Shown here in pieces: positions 9,757 to 18,906 of a DNA stretch of 64,000 nucleotides (positions are counted from its first letter, which is position 1; every line of letters starts with the position of its first letter). Position numbers and translations under genes: made by a program. Below the pieces are notes generated by a model that did no database searches, was not told where the DNA came from, and was given only the letters and a program-made list of their open reading frames with translations. Origin of the DNA: Elusimicrobiota bacterium. GTDB taxonomy: Bacteria; Elusimicrobiota; Elusimicrobia; UBA1565; UBA9628. The stretch lies in contig JACQAZ010000004.1 of the NCBI GenBank assembly GCA_016194705.1, forward strand, positions 228,820 to 292,819, written 5' to 3'.

Positions 9757-11369
9757 TCCCGTCTTCGCCGCGCGAGCGCTATTTTCCCGCGGCGGCTTTC
9801 TTGCTGGCTTTTCTCGCGTTTCTCCCGGCGCTGCGCGCGGGCTTCGTCTGGGACGACTCGGCGAACCTGATCCTCAATCACGCCTACCGCGGGCTCGACG
9901 CGCGGCATCTGCGCTGGATGTTCACGACCTTCTACAGGGGACCTTACCAGCCTCTGGCGTGGCTGAGCCTCGGGCTCGACTCCAAGCTCTGGGGCATGAG
10001 GCCCTGGGGCTTCCACCTGACGAGCATGCTCCTGCACTCTCTCAACGGAGCGCTTTTCTTCGGCCTGAGCCGCGAGCTCTTGCGGCGCGCGCTGCCCGAC
10101 TGCCCGCCCGAGGAGCTCGGCTGGGGCGCGTTGGCGGCCGCCCTGTTCTTCGCGCTGCACCCCCTGCGCGCCGAGCCGGTCGCCTTGGTCACCGAGCGGC
10201 GCGACGTGCTGGCCGGCGCCTTCGCGCTGCTCTCTACTTTGGCCTACCTGAGGCGGCGGCTGCGTTGGGCCTTCGGGCTCTACGGCCGCTGCCTCCTTTC
10301 GAATGCTTCGGGGGCGGCATTGCCGGCGGCGTGGCTTGCCGTCGACTTCTTTCCCTGCGACCGCCTGCGCTCGCGCTCGGACTGGAGGGCGGCGCTCGGC
10401 GAGAAGATGCCGTTTTTCGCGCCGGCATTGCTGGCCGCTCTGTTGGCCGTGTTCGGCCAGCTCAAGGCGGGCAGCCTCAAGGGCCTCGAGGAGCGCGGCG
10501 CGGCTTCGCACCTGGCGCAGGCGGTCGTGGGACTGGGTTTCTGCATGCAAAAGACCCTTTGGCCTTCGAAGCTGTCTCCTCTCTATGTCCTGCCCGCCGA
10601 TCTTTCCTTCTTCTCGCCGCGAGTGTGGGGTTCGGCGGCTTTGCTCGCGGCCGCTGCCTTCGCGCTGAGGCTTGCGAGGGTCCCCGGCCGCGCCCAGGAG
10701 GCGCTCTGGGCCTATTATGCCGCAAGCTTGCTGCCGGTTCTGGGACTGCTGCAGAACGGTCCGCAGCTGGCGGACGACCGCTGCAGCTACCTCGCGACTT
10801 TGGGCTGGGCCTTGCTTGCCGGCGCGGCCATCAGTCAAGGCGCGCGCCTGCGGCCGCGGCTGACCGTGCTGGCGGCAGTCTCGCTGTTGGCGGTCTTGGG
10901 GGCGCTGAGCTGGCGGCAGGCCCGCGTGTGGCGCGACGACGACTCGCTCTGGGCCTCGGCGCTCAAGGCCGAGCCCGCCTCGGTGCCCGCGCGGATCAAT
11001 TACGGCCTCGCTTTGGCCGGCAAGCGCCGTCTCTACGAGGCCCTGGCCGTCTACGAGGAGGCGCAAGTCCTGGCCCCCGACAACGCGGCCCTCTGGACGT
11101 ACCATGGCTGGACCCTGCTCGAGCTCAAGCGCTATCCCGAGGCCGAAGAGGCCCTGCGCCATGCCGCGGCCCTGGACCCCGAGGCGGCCTTGGTCCGCAC
11201 CTATTTGGGCGCTGCTTTGGCGGGCCAGGGGCGCGTCGAGGAGGCTTTGGTCGAGCTGCGCCGCGCCGCCGAGCTTGATCCCAATTCGGAGCTCGCGCGG
11301 GGGAACCTCGAGGCGGGCCTGCAGGCGCTGGCGGCCAAGAAAAACGCCCAAAAAGGGGGCGAAAAGTAA
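9729..11369 (+). CDS. TMTC-like membrane protein with C-terminal TPRs
   Basis: About 546 residues. The first 360 are membrane helices with loops typical of DUF1736/TMTC-type proteins: WDDSANLILNH near the start (the acidic GT-C loop), FALHPLRAEPVALVTERRDV and LADDRCSYLATLG. The last 160 residues hold three to four TPR units. Eukaryotic TMTCs are O-mannosyltransferases; a comparable role here is an inference. The ATG at 9729 overlaps queE by 28 bases; a TTG at 9753 with a four-base overlap would fit the local style and is equally possible. Compare the paralogue at 54118-55794. Confidence 0.7.
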   Translation: MASGLGPPLIPSSPRERYFPAAAFLLAFLAFLPALRAGFVWDDSANLILNHAYRGLDARHLRWMFTTFYRGPYQPLAWLSLGLDSKLWGMRPWGFHLTSMLLHSLNGALFFGLSRELLRRALPDCPPEELGWGALAAALFFALHPLRAEPVALVTERRDVLAGAFALLSTLAYLRRRLRWAFGLYGRCLLSNASGAALPAAWLAVDFFPCDRLRSRSDWRAALGEKMPFFAPALLAALLAVFGQLKAGSLKGLEERGAASHLAQAVVGLGFCMQKTLWPSKLSPLYVLPADLSFFSPRVWGSAALLAAAAFALRLARVPGRAQEALWAYYAASLLPVLGLLQNGPQLADDRCSYLATLGWALLAGAAISQGARLRPRLTVLAAVSLLAVLGALSWRQARVWRDDDSLWASALKAEPASVPARINYGLALAGKRRLYEALAVYEEAQVLAPDNAALWTYHGWTLLELKRYPEAEEALRHAAALDPEAALVRTYLGAALAGQGRVEEALVELRRAAELDPNSELARGNLEAGLQALAAKKNAQKGGEK

Positions 11370-11371
11370 GA

Positions 11372-11412
11372 GGCCTCGAGGCAAGCGTCGTTCAATCGAC
11401 TGCCTCGAGGCC
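11372..11412. repeat. Perfect inverted repeat after the TMTC-like gene
   Basis: Twelve-base arms GGCCTCGAGGCA (11372-11383) and TGCCTCGAGGCC (11401-11412) enclose 17 bases. It starts three bases after the stop codon and could end or protect the transcript, but there is no T-run after it. The rest of the 190-base gap to 11560 holds only a weak promoter. Confidence 0.6.
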
Positions 11413-11545
11413 CCAAACCCACCAGGAGCCGCGCCGTCAAATTCTCCGGGCTCCTTCAATCCCAGTATAGCAGGACCTCGGCCAAAGTCAAGACCCCAAA
11501 AGGGCCCTGGTCTCGACGGAGTTAGGCTGCCGCCCCCATTTTTGC

Positions 11546-11551
11546 TAAAGT
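11546..11551 (+). promoter_or_regulatory. Possible extended -10 of the acyl reductase gene
   Basis: TGC followed by TAAAGT, nine bases before the ATG at 11561. It is weaker than the other promoters here. Confidence 0.3.
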
Positions 11552-11560
11552 GGATGTCCC

Positions 11561-13852
11561 ATGAGCCCGCGGAGCGATTTCAGCCTGACCGCAGCGTTGG
11601 ACGGCCGCCGTCTGCTCGTGACCGGCTCGACCGGCTTCATCGGCAAAGTCTTCCTGTCGATGCTGCTAGACCGCTGCCAGGGCGTCGGCAAAGTCTATGT
11701 TCTCGTGCGGCCGCGCCCGGGCCGCGAGCCCGAGGAGCGCTTCTTCGACACGGTCAACGGTTCGCCGGCTTTCGCGGCCCTGCGCGAGAAGCACGGCGAC
11801 GGCTTTGAGGCCTTCCTGCGCGGCAAGGTCGAGGTCTTGAAGGGCGACGCGACCGAAGCTGATTTTGGGCTGACCGCTTCGCAAGTTGAGACGCTCAAAG
11901 GCAAAGTCGACGCGGTACTCAACATCGCGGGCCTGGTCGCGATGAGCCCGGCGCTGGACGACTCTTTGCGCATCAACGCCCACGGCGCACGCTACGGCGC
12001 TCAGCTCGCGCTCGCGCTTGGCGCCAAGCTCGTGCACATGTCGACGGCCTACGTGGCGGGCCTGCGCGCGGGCGAGGTCCATGAGAGCGAGGCGGTGGCG
12101 GGCTACTCGCCCAAAGGTCAAGCGTTCTCGGCCGCTGACGAGCTTGCGGCCTGCGGCGAGTTCGCCGAGGCGCTCGAGGCGCGCGCCTCGGGCGAGATGA
12201 TGGTCACCTTCCGGGACTGGGCGGCGGCGCGGCTCAAAGAAAAGGGCCGGCCGATCACGCCGAAGGCGGTGGAGGCCGGCGCCCAGCGCCAGGCCAAGCG
12301 CTGGATCGACGAACAGCTCGTCCTGGAGGGCCGCCGCCGCGCTCTCGCCTGGGGCTGGCCCAACACCTATTGCTTCACCAAGGCGATCGGCGAACAGCTG
12401 ATCGCCGCCGCGCCGGGCCTCGACTATACGATCGTCCGTCCATCTGTCGTCGAGAGCTCGATGCGCTATCCCTTTCCGGGCTGGAACGAGGGGCTGACCA
12501 CCAGCGCGCCCATGATCCTGGCGATGTGCACGGGCCATCACCTGTGGCCGGCGCATCCCACGGCGCCGCTGGACATTGTCCCGGTGGATCTCGTGGCCTC
12601 CTCGACGATCGCCGCCACGGCGGCGCTTCTGGCGGGCCGCCATCGCCGGATCTATCACCAGGGCTCATCCCTGGTCAACCCCTTCCCCGTGACCCGCATC
12701 ATGCGCCACATCGGCCAGTACCGCCGGCGCCACTACAAGGACCACGCCCCCGACGCCTTGTGGGCGCATTGGCTTTGGACGCGCCTGGGCGTCTTCACGG
12801 TCTCGGAAAGGGCCTACCGGCGCTGGGGCGTGCCGATGTACCGAGGGGTCATCGGGCGGCTCTCGAAGCTGCTCGGCGAGCCCAAGGTTCTCTCGAAGCT
12901 CGAGCGCGAGCTCGGCCAGGTCGAGCATGTCGTCGACACCTTCCTGCCGTTCATCCACGACATCGACTGCGTGTTCCGGACCGACGGCATGCGCGAGCTC
13001 TACGCGGCGCTGCCCGCGGCCGAAAAGGAGCTGCTGCCGTGGGACCCCGAGAACATCGACTGGCGGGGCTATTGGTTCGACATCCACACCGAGGGCCTGC
13101 GGCGCTGGGTCTTCCCCGGATTTCCGGGCCGCAACGGCGGCCCCTTGAACCCCTCCAATCTTCCGGTCCTCAACAAGATCATGCGCTCGGCGCTCGACAT
13201 CGGGCATCAAGTGCTTTATGGGACGCTGTTCAAGACCACCGTCGTCGGAGCGCAGAACGTCCCCAACGCGCCGGGATTTATCGTGGCCGCCAATCACGCG
13301 AGCCACTTGGACATGGGCCTCATCAAATACGCGCTCGGTCCCTCGGGGCGCGATCTCGTCGCGATGGCGGCCAAGGACTATTTCTTCAAGAACCCGGCGC
13401 TGGGCTATTTCTTCAGCCACTACACCAACCTCCTGCCCATCGGGCGGGGCCGCGGCGTCAAAGACTCGCTGGCCGCGGCGGGGCGGATATTGAAGAAGGG
13501 GAGGTCGCTTCTGATCTTCCCCGAGGCCACGCGCTCGCTGACGGGGCAGATCGCGTCTTTTAAGCCGACGGTCGGGTATCTCGCTTTGCAGAGCAAGGCG
13601 GATGTCCTGCCGGCCTGCGTGCGCGGGACTTACCGTGCTCTGCCCAAGGGGAGCGTCCTGCCGCGCGACCGGCGACTGGCCGCGCATCTGGGAAAGACGT
13701 TGACGTATTCCGAACTGCACAAGCAGACCAAGCACCTTCCTCCCAAGGAGGCCTACCGCGCGGCGACCAATTTGATCGAGTCCGCCGTGCGCGCGCTGGA
13801 AAACGAATCAGCGAAGGCCGCCGAGGCCCGATGGGCCGACCGCTCGCGCTGA
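11561..13852 (+). CDS. Fatty acyl reductase - acyltransferase fusion
   Basis: 763 residues with two enzyme regions. Residues 1-370 are a male-sterility/FAR-type NAD-binding domain: the Rossmann motif TGSTGFIGKVF is near residue 22, and the catalytic YCFTKAIGE (YxxxK) is near 271. A middle region of about 150 residues resembles the C-terminal part of fatty acyl reductases. Residues 555-740 are a PlsC-type acyltransferase with NHASHLD (HX4D) and FPEATRS. Expected chemistry: acyl-CoA or acyl-ACP to fatty alcohol, and acylation of a glycerol-3-phosphate or DHAP acceptor. With the next two genes it suggests ether-lipid synthesis. Confidence 0.8.
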   Translation: MSPRSDFSLTAALDGRRLLVTGSTGFIGKVFLSMLLDRCQGVGKVYVLVRPRPGREPEERFFDTVNGSPAFAALREKHGDGFEAFLRGKVEVLKGDATEADFGLTASQVETLKGKVDAVLNIAGLVAMSPALDDSLRINAHGARYGAQLALALGAKLVHMSTAYVAGLRAGEVHESEAVAGYSPKGQAFSAADELAACGEFAEALEARASGEMMVTFRDWAAARLKEKGRPITPKAVEAGAQRQAKRWIDEQLVLEGRRRALAWGWPNTYCFTKAIGEQLIAAAPGLDYTIVRPSVVESSMRYPFPGWNEGLTTSAPMILAMCTGHHLWPAHPTAPLDIVPVDLVASSTIAATAALLAGRHRRIYHQGSSLVNPFPVTRIMRHIGQYRRRHYKDHAPDALWAHWLWTRLGVFTVSERAYRRWGVPMYRGVIGRLSKLLGEPKVLSKLERELGQVEHVVDTFLPFIHDIDCVFRTDGMRELYAALPAAEKELLPWDPENIDWRGYWFDIHTEGLRRWVFPGFPGRNGGPLNPSNLPVLNKIMRSALDIGHQVLYGTLFKTTVVGAQNVPNAPGFIVAANHASHLDMGLIKYALGPSGRDLVAMAAKDYFFKNPALGYFFSHYTNLLPIGRGRGVKDSLAAAGRILKKGRSLLIFPEATRSLTGQIASFKPTVGYLALQSKADVLPACVRGTYRALPKGSVLPRDRRLAAHLGKTLTYSELHKQTKHLPPKEAYRAATNLIESAVRALENESAKAAEARWADRSR

Positions 13853-14691
13853 TCACCGGCGCCTCGTCGGGCATCGGGCGCGCTTTGGCGCTGCGTTTGG
13901 CCCGCGAGGGCTACGATCTCGTGCTGTGGGGGCGCGACGCTCGGGCGCTCGAAGAGACGGCCGGCGAATGCCGCGCATTGGGCGCCTCGGCCAAGACGGT
14001 GTCCAAGGACTTGGCGCTTCCATTGGGGTCCGTCGCGTTTGAGCGGGTGCCGGATCTTTTGGTCAACAACGCCGGCTTCGGCGTGCATGGCCCGTTCCTG
14101 CAGACGCCGCTCGCAAAAGAGCTCGAGCTTCTGCACGTTCAGGCCGACGCGGTGCTCGCGCTCACCAAGGCCGTCCTGCCGGGCATGGTCGCGCGCGGTT
14201 CGGGCACGGTGCTCAATGTGGGCTCGGTCTATTCCTTCACGCCCGTGCCGGACCAGGCGGTATATGGCGCTTCCAAGGCGTTCTTGCGCTCGCTCACGGA
14301 TGCGCTCGCCGTGGAGCTTGAGGGAACCGGCGTGAGGGTTCTGGGCTTTTACCCTGGGATCACTCAGACGAAATTTCGCGAGCGCGCGGGCATGAAGACG
14401 GGGAACAATTTGTCGGGGAAGACCGCCGAGGAGATGGCGCAGGCCGCGTTCGAGGCGATCGAGGATGGGAATGTGTGCGCGGTGCCCGGGGTCTCCAATA
14501 AACTTCTCGTCGCGCTGACGAGCCTCGTGTGGGGCACAGGATGGCGGGGATCGTCAAGCGCATCAACAGGATGCGCGGGCTCGATTCAGCGCGTCCCTAG
14601 CGGGACTGCGTGCCGGCGGGCTCGCGCGCGCCTTCCTGATTCGGCTCGGTGGGCTGGGCCCACCCGGCCAGCGGCTCCGGCCCCGGTATGA
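13831..14691 (+). CDS. Short-chain dehydrogenase/reductase with a frameshifted C-terminus
   Basis: A classical SDR. It has TGASSGIG for NADP binding, NNAG, and the catalytic Ser-Tyr-Lys set in VGSVYSFTPVPDQAVYGASK. It overlaps the reductase-acyltransferase gene by 22 bases. After SLV (about 14529) the frame becomes unlike a protein and runs 95 bases into the convergent gene. The alternative frame encodes AGIVKRINRMRG and stops at 14600, a natural SDR end that only just meets the opposite gene. So one base is missing (or two are extra) near 14530-14540. By context it could reduce the ketone of alkyl- or acyl-DHAP. Confidence 0.75.
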   Translation: MGRPLALITGASSGIGRALALRLAREGYDLVLWGRDARALEETAGECRALGASAKTVSKDLALPLGSVAFERVPDLLVNNAGFGVHGPFLQTPLAKELELLHVQADAVLALTKAVLPGMVARGSGTVLNVGSVYSFTPVPDQAVYGASKAFLRSLTDALAVELEGTGVRVLGFYPGITQTKFRERAGMKTGNNLSGKTAEEMAQAAFEAIEDGNVCAVPGVSNKLLVALTSLVWGTGWRGSSSASTGCAGSIQRVPSGTACRRARARLPDSARWAGPTRPAAPAPV

Positions 14692-16318
14692 GCTTGCCCG
14701 GATTGAAGAGCCCCTCGGGGTCGAGCCCGGATTTGAGCGCCCGCAGGGCCGTGAGCCCCGTCTTCGAGACTTCCTGCTCCATCCACGGCCGGTGCTCGGT
14801 GCCGACCGCGTGGTGGTGCGTCAGCGCCGCCCCGTTCTTGAGGAAAGTCTCTGTCACGAGCTTCTTGAGCGCGTAGTACTGCTCAAGTTCCCGGCCCGGC
14901 TGCTGCCGGCAGGCGTAGGTGAAATAGAGGCAGGCGCCCGCCTTGTAGGTGTGCGAAAGATGGCAGCCGATGAATCCCGGCGTGCCGTCAGCGGCGAATT
15001 TGGCGTTCATCGTCTCGCGAACCTTCGTATATAAAGGAAGAACGTTGGCCCACGGGGTCGAGGTCTCGGCCACGTCGCAGAGTATGCCCCGGTCCATCAC
15101 GAAGTCGCGCAGGTACGGCAAATTGAACTTGTCCTTCTGCCAGACCGCGCCGACCTCGAGCCCCAAATCGAAGCCCTTGTGCTTCTTGATAATGGCCAGC
15201 GCCTCGTCGCGCGTGCGCCGGACGTTGAGCTTCTCGCCCTCGACGCCCAGGATCATGATCGCCGGAAAGTGATAGCCTCGGGCCTTGAGGATCTTCTTGA
15301 ACTGGTTCTGTATGAAGCCTTTGAGCCCGGTCGTCGGGGCTTTCATATTGAAGGCAAGCTCGGTCTCGAAGGTGTCCTGCAGACGGATCAGGCTCGGGTG
15401 CCGGTCGGAGTTCAGGCAGTCCTCGATGGCGGCAAGGCCGTCCTCGAAGGTCGGAAACAAGATCCCCCGGTAGTCGCGCGCCGCCGGGAAGGCGTGCACG
15501 CGCATCGTGCATTCCGTGATGACGCCAAGCGTGCCTTCGGAGCCCGCCATGAGCCGGTTTAAATCGGGGCCGGCCGATGAGGCCGGCACGGTCCGGGTCG
15601 TCAGCGTGCCCTGCGGGGTGACCATTTTCAAGGCCACGACCATGTCTTCGATCTTCCCATACGCGTCGGACTGCATGCCGGCCGAGCGCGTGGCGATCCA
15701 GCCCCCCAGCGTCGAAAACTCGAAAGAGTCCGGGAAATGGCCCAAGGAATACCCCTTGGCCTGCAAATCGGCTTCGAGCTTCGGGCCCAAGGAGCCGGCC
15801 TCGATGACCGCGATGTTCGAGCGTGGATCGAGCGACAGCAGGCGATTCATGCGCGCCAGAGAAAGCGTGACGACCATCCGGCCGGTCTCTTTGGGATTGA
15901 CGCCCCCGACGATATTGGTGCCGCCGCCAAACGGGATGACGCTCACGCCATGCTCGCAGGCGAGTGCTACGATCTTCTCGACCTCATCGTGGCTCTCGGG
16001 GAAGACCACCAGATCCGGCGCGCGGCGTATGATGCCGCGTCTTGCGTAGAACAAATCGGGATAGCTCTTGCCGTAGCTGTGGTCGAGCCTGACGTCCTCG
16101 TCGCCGGCGATTTGGTTTTGGCTCAGCGCGGTTTTGAGGCCCCGCAGAAAGCTTTCGTTGCGCACGGGCTCGGGCATGCGCACGGAGTCGCGCGACACGG
16201 GCGGGTTCTCGCGCATTTCCCGCACGTCCAGCGTCTTGGCGATCCAGGGCCACAAGTTGGGCTTGTGCTCGATCGAGAAACTGATCTTCGGGTCGCCCCA
16301 GCCCCACCATTTCATCAT
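14597..16318 (-). CDS. Alkyldihydroxyacetone-phosphate synthase homologue (FAD)
   Basis: 573 residues of the vanillyl-alcohol-oxidase-type FAD family, closest in motif to AGPS. The N-terminus reads WWGWGDPK, then DHSYGKS, the FAD loop PFGGGTNIVGG, the CHLSHTYKAGACLYFTYA segment and a HHH triplet (His501-503) in THHHAVGTEHRPW. AGPS swaps the acyl chain of acyl-DHAP for a fatty alcohol, the step that makes the ether bond. The genes that would supply alcohol, acyl-DHAP and the following reduction are the two convergent neighbours. A D-lactate or glycolate oxidase-like role is the main alternative. The start is fixed by the leaderless promoter at 16325-16330. Confidence 0.8.
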   Translation of the reverse strand: MMKWWGWGDPKISFSIEHKPNLWPWIAKTLDVREMRENPPVSRDSVRMPEPVRNESFLRGLKTALSQNQIAGDEDVRLDHSYGKSYPDLFYARRGIIRRAPDLVVFPESHDEVEKIVALACEHGVSVIPFGGGTNIVGGVNPKETGRMVVTLSLARMNRLLSLDPRSNIAVIEAGSLGPKLEADLQAKGYSLGHFPDSFEFSTLGGWIATRSAGMQSDAYGKIEDMVVALKMVTPQGTLTTRTVPASSAGPDLNRLMAGSEGTLGVITECTMRVHAFPAARDYRGILFPTFEDGLAAIEDCLNSDRHPSLIRLQDTFETELAFNMKAPTTGLKGFIQNQFKKILKARGYHFPAIMILGVEGEKLNVRRTRDEALAIIKKHKGFDLGLEVGAVWQKDKFNLPYLRDFVMDRGILCDVAETSTPWANVLPLYTKVRETMNAKFAADGTPGFIGCHLSHTYKAGACLYFTYACRQQPGRELEQYYALKKLVTETFLKNGAALTHHHAVGTEHRPWMEQEVSKTGLTALRALKSGLDPEGLFNPGKLIPGPEPLAGWAQPTEPNQEGAREPAGTQSR

Positions 16319-16324
16319 GCCGTG

Positions 16325-16330
16325 ATTGTA
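16325..16330 (-). promoter_or_regulatory. Leaderless promoter of the AGPS-like gene
   Basis: On the minus strand TACAAT is followed by six bases and the ATG at 16318. It is paired with the divergent TATAAT at 16363-16368. Confidence 0.7.
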
Positions 16331-16362
16331 GCTAAATTACCGGGTCCTCGACGAGGATTTTG

Positions 16363-16368
16363 TATAAT
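16363..16368 (+). promoter_or_regulatory. Leaderless promoter of the small exported protein
   Basis: TATAAT, six bases, then the ATG at 16375. No -35 match was seen. Confidence 0.7.
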
Positions 16369-16374
16369 GTCGTC

Positions 16375-16704
16375 ATGGATGTTCTTCTCGCCCTTCTCCT
16401 GCTGATCGCGCCCGCCTTCGCCGCCGAGCCCGCGGCGCTGCTGCCGCCTTCGCCGCCCGCGCGCGGCAAGGCGGCCATCGAAACCATGACGGAGCTCACG
16501 CTCGATATGTCGAAGACGGTCATGTTCCTCGAGAACGGCCAGGCGTATTTCAAGGCGTATGGGAAGGGAACCCACAGCCCGGCCGAGAACAAGGCCTTCG
16601 TCAAATTCCTCGAGGACTACGAGCGGGAGCTCAACAATCTCAAGACCGAGAACGAGACGCTCAAGACCTGGATCGAGAAAAAATCCGAGCTCAAAGCGCC
16701 CTAG
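16375..16704 (+). CDS. Small exported protein with a C-terminal helix
   Basis: 109 residues. A clear signal peptide ends at APAFAAEP (cleavage near residue 16). The mature part is short, with a Pro-rich linker and a helical C-terminus (ELNNLKTENETLKTWIEKK) that looks like a two- to three-heptad coiled coil. No family recognised. It converges on the next gene with a four-base overlap of the ends. Confidence 0.6.
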   Translation: MDVLLALLLLIAPAFAAEPAALLPPSPPARGKAAIETMTELTLDMSKTVMFLENGQAYFKAYGKGTHSPAENKAFVKFLEDYERELNNLKTENETLKTWIEKKSELKAP

Positions 16705-17120
16705 CGGCGCGGCTTGCGCGCCAAGGTGTGGACGACCTTGGACAGCACGCGAGGCTGCTGGCGCGGGGGCTGGTAGTCGTTGATGTCCGCCGCCAAGGAG
16801 ACGAGATAGAACAAGGACGAAAACACTGAGGCCAGGACGGGCACGACGAGGATCGGGATGGCCCCGTGCTTGACCTTGGCCTCGAGCTTGAGCGCGACAA
16901 AGCCCATGAGCGCCGCGCCCGCGGCCATCATCACGTAGAGCGAATCCTTTCCGACGGTCTCGCGCAGGGGGTCGAGCGCGAAGGCGGTTCCCGCCAGGGC
17001 CGCGAAGCCCACGGTCGTCAGCAGGTCGGCGCGCCGGTACGCGAGCCCGCGGTGCAGGAAGCCCAGCACCGCGCAGTAGAGGAGCATCAGCCCCAGCGTC
17101 GCGCCCGCGATCAGGAGCAT
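16701..17120 (-). CDS. Small four-helix membrane protein
   Basis: 139 residues, about four hydrophobic segments and a basic C-terminal tail. The ATG lies one base after the mutL stop, so it is the last gene of the mutS-mutL unit. I do not recognise it, and nothing ties it to mismatch repair beyond position. Confidence 0.6.
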   Translation of the reverse strand: MLLIAGATLGLMLLYCAVLGFLHRGLAYRRADLLTTVGFAALAGTAFALDPLRETVGKDSLYVMMAAGAALMGFVALKLEAKVKHGAIPILVVPVLASVFSSLFYLVSLAADINDYQPPRQQPRVLSKVVHTLARKPRR

Positions 17121-17121
17121 C

Positions 17122-18906
17122 TCACAAGGGGGGCGCGCCCGGGCGCTGGAAGCGGCGGGCTAGCTCATCCCGATTCAAGGCGAGCATCGAGCGCCGCCCG
17201 TGAGGGCAGCAGGTGCCGTCCTCGCAATCCTTGAGGTCCTCGAGGAGCTTGAGGGCTTCTCGCTCGGAAAGGGCGTCGTGCGCCTTGACGGCCGCCTTGC
17301 AGGCGATGGTGGCGATCGCGTCGTGCTTGAGGTCGCGGGCCGAGGCGGCCGAGTCCTCGAAAGACTCGACGGCCCGGTGCACGAGGTCCTTGAGGTCCGA
17401 GGCCTTGGAGAACAGCGCCGGCACGGCGGTCACCCGCAGGGCGGTCTTGCCCAGCGGCTCGACCGAGAATCCCAATCGAGTCAGGCGCTCGGCGCGGCTC
17501 AAGACTTTTGTCACGGCCGAGGCCGGCAGCTCGACGCACAGAGGCAGCAGGAGCTTCTGCGACTTGGCCGCGCCCGCCTCGACCTCGCCGAGGAGCTTCT
17601 CGAAGAGGATGCGCTCGGCGGCCGCGTGCTGGTCGAGCACGAAGATGCCGCCAGAGGATTCGAAGACGAGGTAGCTCTTCTCGATCTGGCCGAGATACCG
17701 GTATGGCGGGGAGAACCAGCGCGGGCCCTGACCGGGCTGGAAGGCGGGCAGAAGGTCCTGACCGGGCTTCCCGCTGCCGCCCCTGCCGAAGGCGGGGGCC
17801 GGCTCATCGGGAAAATACGAGCGTCCGCCGAGATAGAAGGCGGGCACGGGCTCGGCGACGCTCGACGATCCCCCGGCCTTCGAGAGCGGCGCCGGGGCCC
17901 GGCTCTTGGAGAGCGCCGAGGCCACCAGGCCGCTGACGAGGTCGAAGACCTCGCGGTCGGACTTGAAGCGGATCTCGCGCTTGCCCGGGTGGACGTTGAC
18001 GTCGAAAGAATCGGGCGAGAGCTCGAGGAAGGCGGCGACCACAGGATGGCGCTCCCGAGAGCGGTGCTCGCCGTAGCCGCGGTAGAGGGCCTGCTGAAGG
18101 AGCCGCGACTCGACGGGCCTGCGGTTGACGAACCAATATTGGAAGTGGCGGCTCGAGGCCAAAGAGTCCGCCGGGGAAAGGAACATCGTCAAGCGAAAGC
18201 CCGCGCGCTCGGCCGGCAGCATGATCAGGCCCTCGGCTAGTTCGCGGCCGAGCACCGCTCTCACGCGGCGTCGCGCGCGCTCGACGGGATCGGCCGCTTT
18301 CTCGGCCGGCAGGCTCAGGGATTGGCGGCCCTCGGACTTGTAGCTGAAGTGGACCTCGGGGTTGGCCAAAGCCGCCTCCTCGACGGCGGCGGCGAGCTTG
18401 CCTTTCTCGTACTGGTCGGACTTGAGGAACTTGAGGCGCGCGGGCGTCTGGCGGAAAAGGTCCTCGACGAGCACGGTCGTCCCGGCGACGGCGGGAGCGG
18501 GTCCCGAGGAGGCGGCTTTTCCGCCACGCGCCTCGATCCTCCAGCCGGTCTTGGCGCCGGGCTGGGAAGACGCGATCGAGAGCTTCGAGACCGCGGCCGC
18601 CGCGTAGAGCGCCTCGCCGCGAAAGCCGTAGGTCGCCAGGCTTTCGAGGTCCTCGAAGCGCGAGATCTTGGAGGTCGCGTGGCGCGCAAGGCACAGCTCG
18701 CAGTCGGCCCGGTCCATGCCGCAGCCGTCGTCGGTGACGCGCAGCGACTTCTTGCCGGCGCCAGCGGACTCCACAGTGATCTTCGAAGCACCCGCATCCA
18801 GCGCGTTCTCGATGAGCTCTTTGAGCAGCGCCGCCGGCCTCTCGATGACCTCGCCGGCCGCGATGCGGCTCGACACGGCGTCCGGAAGCTTGACGATCTT
18901 GGCCAT
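17122..18906 (-). CDS. mutL: DNA mismatch repair protein MutL
   Basis: 594 residues. GHKL ATPase motifs: ENALDAGA, DDGCGM and TYGFRGEAL in the first 100 residues; NVHPGKREIRF near 320; and a C-terminal dimerisation domain with DQHAAAERILFEKL and CPHGRRSM. MutL couples mismatch recognition by MutS to downstream nicking or excision. The start codon overlaps the mutS stop by one base (TGATG). The protein is complete, unlike its partner. Confidence 0.95.
   Translation of the reverse strand: MAKIVKLPDAVSSRIAAGEVIERPAALLKELIENALDAGASKITVESAGAGKKSLRVTDDGCGMDRADCELCLARHATSKISRFEDLESLATYGFRGEALYAAAAVSKLSIASSQPGAKTGWRIEARGGKAASSGPAPAVAGTTVLVEDLFRQTPARLKFLKSDQYEKGKLAAAVEEAALANPEVHFSYKSEGRQSLSLPAEKAADPVERARRRVRAVLGRELAEGLIMLPAERAGFRLTMFLSPADSLASSRHFQYWFVNRRPVESRLLQQALYRGYGEHRSRERHPVVAAFLELSPDSFDVNVHPGKREIRFKSDREVFDLVSGLVASALSKSRAPAPLSKAGGSSSVAEPVPAFYLGGRSYFPDEPAPAFGRGGSGKPGQDLLPAFQPGQGPRWFSPPYRYLGQIEKSYLVFESSGGIFVLDQHAAAERILFEKLLGEVEAGAAKSQKLLLPLCVELPASAVTKVLSRAERLTRLGFSVEPLGKTALRVTAVPALFSKASDLKDLVHRAVESFEDSAASARDLKHDAIATIACKAAVKAHDALSEREALKLLEDLKDCEDGTCCPHGRRSMLALNRDELARRFQRPGAPPL

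Noticed and set aside
11372..11412. Rho-independent terminator after the TMTC-like gene
   Set aside because: The stem is perfect, but no T-run follows on either strand at the right distance, so I list it only as an inverted repeat.
9369..11459. Very long minus-strand open frame (696 codons) opposite the TMTC-like gene
   Set aside because: Gln/Arg/Ala-rich with no recognisable motif; long antisense frames are expected in GC-rich coding DNA. The same applies to many others, such as 2085-3455 and 41112-43112.
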